Of a stretch of 64,000 nt of DNA, positions 1 to 11,438 are shown one piece after another. The translations under genes and the position numbers were made by a program. The stretch comes from Colletes latitarsis (lineage: Eukaryota; Arthropoda; Insecta; Hymenoptera; Colletidae). Position 1 is the stretch's first letter. Each line of letters starts with the position of its first letter. A model generated the notes under the pieces. The model had not been told where the DNA came from and made no database searches. It saw only the letters and a list, made by a program, of their open reading frames with translations. The stretch lies in assembly GCF_051014445.1 (NCBI RefSeq), contig NC_135136.1:21594001-21658000 (forward strand), given 5' to 3'.

Positions 1-69
1 CTAACCTAGACCTAACATGAGTTATCCTCAAAAATATTGATCGAAACCAGGTTTAATCGACTGTTTCAG

Positions 70-81
70 TGTGGTACCACA
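70..81. other. Conserved 12-bp palindrome of the satellite monomer (first example)
   Basis: TGTGGTACCACA is a perfect 12-bp inverted repeat centred on a KpnI-type GGTACC. It recurs at the same place in most monomers of the window. Common variants (TGTGCTACC, TGTGTTACC, TGAGGTACC) break one arm. About 26 bp upstream lies a second dyad, AAACC-A-GGTTT, also widely conserved. The pair could be a protein-binding or DNA-bending site in the satellite, but no known binding motif is recognised. It does not match the mammalian CENP-B box. Confidence 0.85.
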
Positions 82-3000
82 TTACTACCTGATCCAAACC
101 AGAAAAATACCCAGGATCTGTTCAACAAGTATGTGAAGAACGCGAAAATATGACCCTAATGAGGGCAAATCCCAGACCTATACCAGACCTAACTTACGTT
201 GTCCTCTAAAATATTGATGGAAACCAGGTTTAATGGACTGTTTCAGTGTGGTACCACATTACTACGTGATCCAAACCAGAAAAATACCCAGGATCTGTAC
301 AACAAGTATGTGAAGAACGCGGAAATATGACCCTGATGAGGGCAAATCCCAGACCTATACTAGACCTAACTTACGTTGTCCTCTAAAATATTGATGGAAA
401 CCAGGTTTAATGGACTGTTTCAGTGTGGTACCACATTACTACCTGATCCAAACCAGAAAAATACCCAGGATCTGTTCAACAAGTATGTGAAGAACGCGAA
501 AATATGAGCCTGATGAGGGCAAATCCCAGACCTATCCCAGACCTAACTTGCGTTGTCCTCTAAAATATTGATCGAAACCAGGTTTAATCGACTATTACAG
601 TGTGGTACCACATTACTACGTGATCCAAACCAGAAAAATACCCAGGATCTGTTCAACAAGTATGTGAAGAACGCGGAAATATGACCCTGATGAGGGCAAA
701 TCCCGGGCCTAACCTAGACCTAACATGCGTTATCCGCAAAAATATTGATCGAAACCAGGTTTAATCGACTGTTTCAGTGTGGTACCACATTACTACCTGA
801 TCCAAACCAGAAAAATACCCAGGATCTGTTCAACAAGTATGTGAAGAACGCGAAAATATGACCCTGATGAGGGCAAATCCCAGACCTATACCAGACCTAA
901 CTTACGTGTCCTCTAAAATGTTGATCGAAACCAGGTTAAATGGACAGTTTCAGTGTGGTACCACATTACTACAGGATCCAAACTAGAAAAAGCCCAGAAT
1001 CTGGCCATCAAGTATGAGAAATATGCGAAAGTACGAGCCTGATGAGAGCAAATCCCAGACCTATCCCAGACCCAACATGCGTTATTCTGTAAAATATTGA
1101 TCGAAACTAGGTTTAATTTACTGATTCAGAGTGGTACCACATTACTACATGATCCAATCCAGAAAAAGCCCAGGATCTAGCCATGAAGTATGAGAAATAT
1201 GCGAAATTATGAGCCTGATTAGGGCAAATCCTAGACATAACCCAGATCTAACATGCGTTATCCTCTAAAATATTTATCAAGACCAGGTTTAATTGAATGT
1301 TTCAGTGTGGTACCACAATACTACGGGATCCAAACCAGAAAAAGCCCAGAATCTGGCAACCAAGTATGAGAAATATGCGAAAGTACGAGCCTGGTCAGGG
1401 CAAATCCCAGACCTATCTCAGACCTAACTTGCGTTGTCCTCTAAAATATTGATCGAAACCAGGTTTAATCGTCTATTGCAGTGTGGTACCACATTACTAC
1501 GTGATCCAAACCAGAAAAATACCCAGGATCTGTTCAACAAGTATGTGAAGAACGCGGAAATATGACCCTGATGAGGGCAAATCCCGGGCCTAACCTAGAC
1601 CCAACTTACGTTGTCCTCTAAAATATTGATGGAAACCAGGTTTAATGGACTGTTTCAGTGTGGTACCACATTACTACGTGATCCAATCCAGAAAAAGCCC
1701 AGGATCTAGCCATGAAGTATGAGAAATATGCGAAATTATGAGCCTGATTAGGGCAAATCCTAGACATAACCCAGATCTAACATGCGTTATCCTCTAAAAT
1801 ATTTATCAAGACCAGGTTTAATTGAATGTTTCAGTGTGGTACCACAATACTACGGGATCCAAACCAGAAAAAGCCCGGAATCTGGCCACCGAGTATGAGA
1901 AATATGCGAAAGTGCGAGCCTGATCAGGGCAAATCCCAGACCTATCCGAGACCTAACTTCCGTTGTCCTCTAAAATATTGATCGAAACCAGGTTTAATGG
2001 ACTGTCTCAGTGTGGTACCACATTACTACCTGATCCAATCCAGAAAAAGCCCAGAATCTGGCCATGAATTATGAGAAATATGCGAAAGTACGAGCCTGAT
2101 GAGAGCAAATCCCAGGCCTAACCCAGACATAACATGCGTTATCCTCTAAAATATTGATAGAAACCAGGTTAAATGGACTGTCTCAGTGTGGCACCACATT
2201 ACTACAGAATCCAAACTAGAAAAAGCCCAGAATCTGGCCATCAAGTATGAGAAATATGCGAAAGTACGAGCCTGATGAGAGCAAATCCCAGACCTACCCC
2301 AGACCTAAAATGCGTTATCCTCTAAAATATTGATAGAAACCAGGTTAAATGGACTGTCTCAGTGTGGCACCACATTACTACAGAATCCAAACTAGAAAAA
2401 GCCCAGAATCTGGCCATCAAGTATGAGAAATATGCGAAAGTACGAGCCTGATGAGAGCAAATCCCAGACCTACCCCAGACCTAAAATGCGTTATCCTCTA
2501 AAATATTGATCGAAACCAGGTTTAATGGACTGTTTCAGTGTGGTACCACATTACTACCTGATCCAATCCAGAAAAAGCCCAGGATCTGTTCAACAAGTAT
2601 TGGAAGAACGCGGAAATATGACCCTGATGAGGGCAAATCCCGGGCCTAACCTAGACCTAACATGAGTTATCCCCAAATATATTGATCGAAACCAGGCTTA
2701 ATGGACTGTTTCAGTGTGCTACCACATTATTACGTGATCCAAACCAGAAAAAACCCAGAATCTGTTCAACATGTATGTGGAAAATGCGAAAGTATGTGTC
2801 TGATGAGGGCAAATCCCAGGCCTAACCTAGACAGAACATGCGTTATCCTCTAAAATATTGATCGAAACCAGGTTTAATGGACTGTTTCAGTGTGCCACCA
2901 CATTACTACGTGATCCAATCCTGAAAAAGCCCAGTATCTAACCATGAAGTATGAGAAATATGCGAATTTATGAGCCTGATTTGGGCAAATCCTAGACATA

Positions 3001-3974
3001 ACCCAGATCTAACATGCGTTATCCTCTAAAATATTTGTCAAGACCAGGTTTAATTGAATGTTTCAGTGTGGTACCACAATACTACGGGATCCAAACCAGA
3101 AAAAGCCCAGAATCTGGCCACCGAGTATGAGAAATATGCGATAGTGCGAGCCTGATCAGGGCAAATCCCAGTCCTATCCCAGACCTAACTTGCGTTGTCC
3201 TCTAAAATATTGATCGAAACCGGGTTTCATGGACTGTTTCAGTGTGGTACCACATTACTACGTGATCCAAACCAGAAAAATACCCAGGATCTGCTCAACA
3301 AGTATGTGAAGAACGCGAAAATATGACCCTGATGAGGGCAAATCCCAGACCTATCCCAGACCTAACTTGCGTTATCCACTAAAATATTGATCGAAACCGG
3401 GTTTAATGGACTGTTTCAGTGTGGTACCACATTACTACGTGATCCAAACCAGGAGAATACCTAGGATCTGTTCAACAAGTATGTGAAGAATGCGAAAGTA
3501 TGTGTCTGATGAGGGAAAATCCCAGGCCTAACCTAGACCTAACATGCGTTACCCTCAAAATTATTTATCAGTACCAGGTTTAATTGAATGTTTCAGTTTG
3601 GTACCATATTTCTACGTGATTCAAACCAGAAAAAGCCAGGGATCTGTTCAACAAGTATGTGAAAAATGCGAAAATATGACCCTGATGAGGGCAAATCCCA
3701 GACCCATCCCAGACCTAACTTGCGTTATCCTCTAAAATATTGATCGAAACTAGATTTAATTTACTGTTTAAGTGTGGTACCACATTACTACGTGATCCAA
3801 TCCTGAAAAAGCCCAGTATCTAGCCATGAAGTATGAGAAATATGCGAATTTATGAGCCTGATTTGGACAAATCCTAGACATAACCCAGATCTAACATGCG
3901 TTATCCTCTAAAATATTTATCAAGACCAGGTTTAATTGAATGTTTCAGTGTGGTAGCACAATACGACGGGATCC

Positions 3975-5978
3975 AAACCAGAAAAAGCCCAGAATCTGGC
4001 CACCGAGTATGAGAAATATGCGAAAGTGCGAGCCTGATCAGGGCAAATCCCAGACCTATCCGAGACGTAACTTCCGTTGTCCTCTAAAATATTGATCGAA
4101 ACCAGGTTTAATGGACTGTCTCAGTGTGGTACCACATTACTACCTGATCCAATCCAGAAAAAGCCCAGAATCTGGCCATGAATTATGAGAAATATGCGAA
4201 AGTACGAGCCTGATGAGAGCAAATCCCAGGCCTAACCTAGACATAACATGCGTTATCCTCTAAAATATTGATAGAAACCAGGTTAAATGGACTGTCTCAG
4301 TGTGGCACCACATTACTACAGAATCCAAACTAGAAAAAGCCCAGAACCTGGCCATCAAGTATGAGAAATATGCGAAAGTACGAGCCTGATGTGAGCAAAT
4401 CCTAGACCTACCCCAGACCTAACATGCGTTATCCTCTAAAATATTGATCGAAACCAGGTTTAATGGACTGTTTCAGTGTGGTACCACATTACTACCTGAC
4501 CCAATCCAGAAAAAGCCCAGGATCTGTTCAACAAGTATGTGAAGAACGCGGAAATATGACCCTGATGAGTGCAAATCCCGGGCCTAACCTAGACCTAACA
4601 TTAGTTATCCTCAAATATATTGATCGAAACCAGGTTTAATGGACTGTTTCAGTGTGCTACCACATTACTACGTGATCCAAACCAGAAAAAACCCAGAATC
4701 TGTTCAACATGTAAGTGGAAAATGCGAAAGTATGTGTCTGATGAGGGCAAATCCCAGGCCTAACCTAGACAGAACATGCGCTATCCTCTAAAATATTGAT
4801 CGAAACCAGGTTTAATGGACTGTTTCAGTGTGCTACCACATTACTACGTGATCCAATCCTGAAAAAGCCCAGTATCTAGCCATGAAGTATGAGAAATATG
4901 CGAATTTATGAGCCTGATTTGGACAAATCCTAGACATAACCCAGATCTAACATGCGTTATCCTCTAAAATATTTATCAAGACCAGGATTAATTGAATGTT
5001 TCAGTGTGGTACCACAATACTACGGGATCCAAACCAGAAAAAGCCCAGAATCTGGCCACCGAGTATGAGAAATATGCGAAAGTGCGAGCCTGATCAGGGC
5101 AAATCCCAGACCTATCCCAGACCTAACTTGCGTTGTCCTCTAAAATATTTATCGAAACCGGGTTTAATGGACTGTTTCAGTGTGGTACCACATTACTACC
5201 TGATCCAATCCAGAAAAAGCCCAGGATCTGTTCAACAAGTATGTGAAGAACGCGGAAATATGACCCTGATGAGGGCAAATCCCGGGCCTAACCTAGACCT
5301 AACATTAGTTATCCTCAAATATATTGATCGAAACCAGGTTTAATCGACTGCTTCAGTGTGGTACCACATTACTACCTGATCCAAACCAGAAAAATACCCA
5401 GGATCTGTTCAACATGTATGTGGAAAATGCGAAAGTATGTGTCTGATGAGGGCAAATCCCAGGCCTAACCTAGACAGAACATGCGTTATCCTCTAAAATA
5501 TTGATCGAAACTAGGTTTAATTTACTGTTTCAGTGTGGTACCACATTACTACGTGATCCAATCCTGAAAAAGCCCAGTATCTAGCCATGAAGTATGAGAA
5601 ATATGCGAATTTATGAGCCTGATTTGGGCAAAACCTATACATAACCCAGATCTAACATGCGTTATCCTCTAAAATATTTATCAAGACCAGGTTTAATTGA
5701 ATGTTTCAGTGTGGTACCACAATACTACGGGATCCAAACCAGAAAAAGCCCAGAATCTGGCCACCGAGTATGAGAAATATGCGAAAGTGCGAGCCTGATC
5801 AGGGCAAATCCCAGACCTATCCGAGACCTAACTTCCGTTGTCCTCTAAAATATTGATCGAAACCAGGTTTAATGGACTGTCTCAGTGTGGTACCATATTA
5901 CTACCTGATCCAATCCAGAAAAAGCCCAGAATCTGGCCATGAATTATGAGAAATATGCGAAAGTACGAGCCTGATGAG
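3975..5978. repeat. Segmental satellite duplication, copy 1 (partner 9259-11438)
   Basis: This stretch of about 2.0 kb reappears at 9259-11438. The offset is 5284 bp at the left end and 5460 bp at the right end. The difference is one 176-bp unit, because copy 2 carries an extra monomer around 9700-9860. Shared private variants include CGAGACGTAACTTCCG (4061 and 9345) and ATTAGTTATCCTCAAATATA (5304 and 10764). Scattered substitutions separate the copies, so this is older than the 5263-bp duplication further right. Confidence 0.75.
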
Positions 5979-6954
5979 AGCAAATCCCAGGCCTAACCTA
6001 GACATAACATGTGTTATCCTCTAAAATATTGATAGAAACCAGGTTAAATGGACTGTCTCAGTGTGGCACCACATTACTACAGAATCCAAACTAGAAAAAG
6101 CCCAGAATCTGGCCATCAAGTATGAGAAATATGCGAAACTACGAGCCTGATGAGAGCAAATCCCAGACCTACCCCAGACCTAACATGCGTTATCCTCTAA
6201 AATATTTATCAAGACCAGGTTTAATTGAATGTTTCAGTGTGGTACCACATTACTACGTGATCCAAACCAGAAGAAACCCAGGATCTGTTCAACATGTATG
6301 TGGAAAATGCGAAATTATGTGCCTGATTAGGGCAAATCCTAGACATTACCCAGATCTAACATGCGTTATCCTCTAAAATATTTATCAAGACCAGGTTTAA
6401 TTGAATGTTTCAATGTGGTACCACAATACTACGTGATCCAAACCAGAAAAAACCCAGGATCTGTTCAACATGTATGTGGAAAATGCGAAATTATGTGCCT
6501 GATTAGGGCAAATCCTAGACCTATCCCAGACCTAACTTGCGTTGTCCTCTAAAATATTGATCGAAACCAGGTTAAATGTACTGTTTCAGTGTGGTACCAC
6601 ATTACTACATGATCCAATCCTGAAAAAGCCCAGTATCTAGCCATGAAGTATAAGAAATATGCGAATTTATGAGCCTGATTTGGGCAAATCCTAGACATAA
6701 CCCAGATCTAACATGCGTTATCCTCTAAAATATTTATCAAGACCAGGTTTAATTGAATGTTTCAGTGTGGTACCACAATACTACGGGATCCAATCTAGAA
6801 AAAGCCCAGAATCTGGCCATGAACCATGAGGAATATGCGAAAGTACGAGCCTGATGAGAGCAAATCCCAGACCTAACCATGACCTAACATGCGTTATTCT
6901 CTAAAATATTGATCGAAACCAGGTTTAATGGACTGTTTCAGTGTGGTACCACAT
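5723..6954. repeat. 7-monomer higher-order repeat, copy 1 (1232 bp)
   Basis: This is a 1232-bp block (7 x 176) followed directly by a near-identical copy at 6955-8186. I see only a handful of differences, for example TACCATATT versus TACCACATT at 5893/7125 and CATGTGTTA versus CATGCGTTA at 6009/7241. The block includes two read-through frames of 84 and 63 codons that recur in copy 2 simply because the DNA is duplicated. Confidence 0.9.
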
Positions 6955-8186
6955 TACTACGGGATCCAAACCAGAAAAAGCCCAGAATCTGGCCACCGAG
7001 TATGAGAAATATGCGAAAGTGCGAGCCTGATCAGGGCAAATCCCAGACCTATCCGAGACCTAACTTCCGTTGTCCTCTAAAATATTGATCGAAACCAGGT
7101 TTAATGGACTGTCTCAGTGTGGTACCACATTACTACCTGATCCAATCCAGAAAAAGCCCAGAATCTGGCCATGAATTATGAGAAATATGCGAAAGTACGA
7201 GCCTGATGAGAGCAAATCCCAGGCCTAACCCAGACATAACATGCGTTATCCTCTAAAATATTGATAGAAACCAGGTTAAATGGACTGTCTCAGTGTGGCA
7301 CCACATTACTACAGAATCCAAACTAGAAAAAGCCCAGAATCTGGCCATCAAGTATGAGAAATATGCGAAACTACGAGCCTGATGAGAGCAAATCCCAGAC
7401 CTACCCCAGACCTAACATGCGTTATCCTCTAAAATATTTATCAAGACCAGGTTTAATTGAATGTTTCAGTGTGGTACCACATTACTACGTGATCCAAACC
7501 AGAAGAAACCCAGGATCTGTTCAACATGTATGTGGAAAATGCGAAATTATGTGCCTGATTAGGGCAAATCCTAGACATTACCCAGATCTAACATGCGTTA
7601 TCCTCTAAAATATTTATCAAGACCAGGTTTAATTGAATGTTTCAATGTGGTACCACAATACTACGTGATCCAAACCAGAAAAAACCCAGGATCTGTTCAA
7701 CATGTATGTGGAAAATGCGAAATTATGTGCCTGATTAGGGCAAATCCTAGACCTATCCCAGACCTAACTTGCGTTGTCCTCTAAAATATTGATCGAAACC
7801 AGGTTAAATGTACTGTTTCAGTGTGGTACCACATTACTACGTGATCCAATCCTGAAAAAGCCCAGTATCTAGCCATGAAGTATAAGAAATATGCGAATTT
7901 ATGAGCCTGATTTGGGCAAATCCTAGACATAACCCAGATCTAACATGCGTTATCCTCTAAAATATTTATCAAGACCAGGTTTAATTGAATGTTTCAGTGT
8001 GGTACCACAATACTACGGGATCCAATCTAGAAAAAGCCCAGAATCTGGCCATGAACCATGAGGAATATGCGAAAGTACGAGCCTGATGAGAGCAAATCCC
8101 AGACCTAACCATGACCTAACATGCGTTATTCTCTAAAATATTGATCGAAACCAGGTTTAATGGACTGTTTCAGTGTGGTACCACAT
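6955..8186. repeat. 7-monomer higher-order repeat, copy 2 (1232 bp)
   Basis: This is the direct tandem copy of 5723-6954. Similarity ends at about 8192, where the monomer continues as GTGATCC instead of GGGATCC. A whole-monomer multiple (7 units) is the usual outcome of unequal crossing-over between aligned monomers. Confidence 0.9.
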
Positions 8187-9258
8187 TACTACGTGATCCA
8201 AAACAGAAAAAACCCAAGATCTGTTCAGCAAGTATCTGAAAAACGCGAAACTATGAGCCTGATGAGGGCAAATCCCAGACCTATCCCAGACCCAACATGC
8301 GTTATCCTCTAAAACATTTATCAAGACCAGGTTTAATTGAATGTTTCAGTGTGTTACCACATTACTACGTGATCCAAACCACAAAAAACCCAGGATCCGT
8401 TCAACAAGTATGTGAAGAATGCGAAAGTATGTGGCTGATCAGGGAAAATCCCAGGCCTAACCTAGACCTAACATGCGTTACCCTCAAAAATACTGATCGA
8501 AACCAGGTTTAATCGACTGTTTCAGTGTGGTACCACATTACTACGTGATCCAAACCAGAAAAATACCCAGGATCTGTTCAACAAGTATGTGAAGAACGCG
8601 GAAATATGACCCTGATGAGGGCAAATCCCGGGCCTAACCTAGACCTAACATGCGTTATCCTCAAAAATATTGATCGAAACCAGGTTTAATCGACTGTTTC
8701 AGTGTGGTGCCACATTACTACCTGATCCAAACCAGAAAAATACCCAGGATCTGTTCAACAAGTATGTGAAGAACGCGAAAATATGACCCTGATGAGGGCA
8801 AATCCCAGACCTATCCCAGACCTAACTTGCGTTATCCACTAAAATATTGATCGAAACCGGGTTTAATGGACTGTTTCAGTGTGGTACCACATTACTACGT
8901 GATCCAAACCAGAAGAATACCTAGGATCTGTTCAACAAGTATGTGGAGAATGCGAAAGTATGTGTCTGATGAGGGCAAATCCCAGGCCTAACCAAGATCT
9001 AACATGCGTTATCCTCAAAAATATTGATCGAAACCAGGTTTAATGGACTGTTTCAGTGTGGTACCACATTACTACGTGATCCAAACCAGAAAGAACCCAG
9101 GATCTGTTCAACAAGTATGTGGAGAATGCGAAAGTATGTGTCTGATGAGGGCAAATCCCAGGCCTAACCTAGACCTAACATGCGTTACCCTCAAAATTAT
9201 TTATCAGTACCAGGTTTAATTGAATGTTTCAGTGTGGTACCACATTTCTACGTGATTC

Positions 9259-11438
9259 AAACCAGAAAAAGCCCAGAATCTGGCCACCGAGTATGAGAAA
9301 TATGCGAAAGTGCGAGCCTGATCAGGGCAAATCCCAGACCTATCCGAGACGTAACTTCCGTTGTCCTCTAAAATATTGATCGAAACCAGGTTTAATGGAC
9401 TGTCTCAGTGTGGTACCATATTACTACCTGATCCAATCCAGAAAAAGCCCAGAATCTGGCCATGAATTATGAGAAATATGCGAATGTACGAGCCTGATGA
9501 GAGCAAATCCCAGGCCTAACCTAGACATAACATGCGTTATCCTCTAAAATATTGATAGAAACCAGGTTAAATGGACTGTCTCAGTGTGGCACCACATTAC
9601 TACAGAATCCAAACTAGAAAAAGCCCAGAATCTGGCCACCAAGTATGAGAAATATGCGAAACTACGAACCTGATGAGAGCAAATCCCAGACCTACCCCAG
9701 ACCTAAAATGCGTTATCCTCTAAAATATTGATAGAAACCAGGTTAAATGGACTGTCTCAGTGTGGCACCACATTACTACAGAATCCAAACTAGAAAAAGC
9801 CCAGAATCTGGCCATCAAGTATGAGAAATATGCGAAAGTACGAGCCTGATGAGAGCAAATCCCAGACCTACCCCAGACCTAACATGCGTTATCCTCTAAA
9901 ATATTGATCGAAACCAGGTTTAATGGACTGTTTCAGTGTGGTACCACATTACTACCTGATCCAATCCAGAAAAAGCCCAGGATCTGTTCAACAAGTATGT
10001 GAAGAACGCGGAAATATGACCCTGATGAGTGCAAATCCCGGGCCTAACCTAGAGCTAACATGAGTTATCCTCAAATATATTGATCGAAACCAGGTTTAAT
10101 GGACTGTTTCAGTGTGCTACCACATTACTACGTGATCCAAACCAGAAAAAACCCAGAATCTGTTCAACATGTATGTGGAAAATGCGAAAGTATGTGTCTG
10201 ATGAGGGCAAATCCCAGGCCTAACCTAGACAGAACATGCGTTATCCTCTAAAATATTGATCGAAACCAGGTTTAATGGACTGTTTCAGTGTGCTACCACA
10301 TTACTACGTGACCCAATCCTGAAAAAGCCCAGTATCTAGCCATGAAGTATGAGAAATATGCGAATTTATGAGCCTGATTTGGACAAATCCTAGACATAAC
10401 CCAGATCTAACATGCGTTATCCTCTAAAATATTTATCAAGACCAGGATTAATTGAATGATTCAGTGTGGTACCGCAATACTACGGGATCCAAACCAGAAA
10501 AAGCCCAGAATCTGGCCACCGAGTATGAGAAATATGCGAAAGTGCGAGCCTGATCAGGGCAAATCCCAGACCTATCCCAGACCTAACTTGCGTTGTCCTC
10601 TAAAATATTTATCGAAACCGGGTTTAATGGACTGTTTCAGTGTGGTACCACATTACTACCTGATCCAATCCAGAAAAAGCCCAGGATCTGTTCAACATGT
10701 ATGTGAAGAACGCGGAAATATGACCCTGATGAGGGCAAATCCCGGGCCTAACCTAGACCTAACATTAGTTATCCTCAAATATATTGATCGAAACCAGGTT
10801 TAATCGACTGCTTCAGTGTGGTACCACATTACTACCTGATCCAAACCAGAAAAATACCCTGGATCTGTTCAACATGTATGTGGAAAATGCGAAAGTATGT
10901 GTCTGATGAGGGCAAATCCCAGGCCTAACCTAGACAGAACATGCGTTATCCTCTAAAATATTGATCGAAACTAGGTTTAATTTACTGTTTCAGTGTGGTA
11001 CCACATTACTACGTGATCCAATCCTGAAAAAGCCCAGTATCTAGCCATGAAGTATGAGAAATATGCGAATTTATGAGCCTGATTTGGGCAAATCCTAGAC
11101 ATAACCCAGATCTAACATGCGTTATCCTCTAAAATATTTATCAAGACCAGGTTTAATTGAATGTTTCTGTGTGGTACCACAATACTACGGGATCCAAACC
11201 AGAGAAAGCCCAGAATCTGGCCACCGAGTATGAGAAATATGCGAAAGTGCGAGCCTGATCAGGGCAAATCCCAGACCTATCCGAGACCTAACTTCCGTTG
11301 TCCTTTAAAATATTGATAGAAACCAGGTTTAATGGACTGTCTCAGTGTGGTACCACATTACTACCTGATCCAATCCAGAAAAAGCCCAGAATCTGGCCAT
11401 GAATTATGAGAAATATGCGAAAGTACGAGCCTGATGAG
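9259..11438. repeat. Segmental satellite duplication, copy 2 (partner 3975-5978)
   Basis: This is the second copy of the segment at 3975-5978, longer by one monomer. The extra monomer is a local tandem copy of the variant with CTCAGTGTGGCACCACATTA. The left edge falls inside a hybrid monomer (9180-9355), whose first part belongs to a different family from its second part. That is what a recombination breakpoint would leave. Confidence 0.75.

Noticed and set aside
3544..3735. Recurring 60-115-residue open frames in the satellite (many start MRYP..., at 3544, 6361, 21697, 24859, 33460, 49526, 63084 and elsewhere)
   Set aside because: They are one monomer read through. The variant TATTTATCA lacks the in-frame TGA of TATTGATCG. 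The 176-bp period is not a multiple of three, no start context or splice signal is consistent, and the reading frame is not better preserved than other positions.
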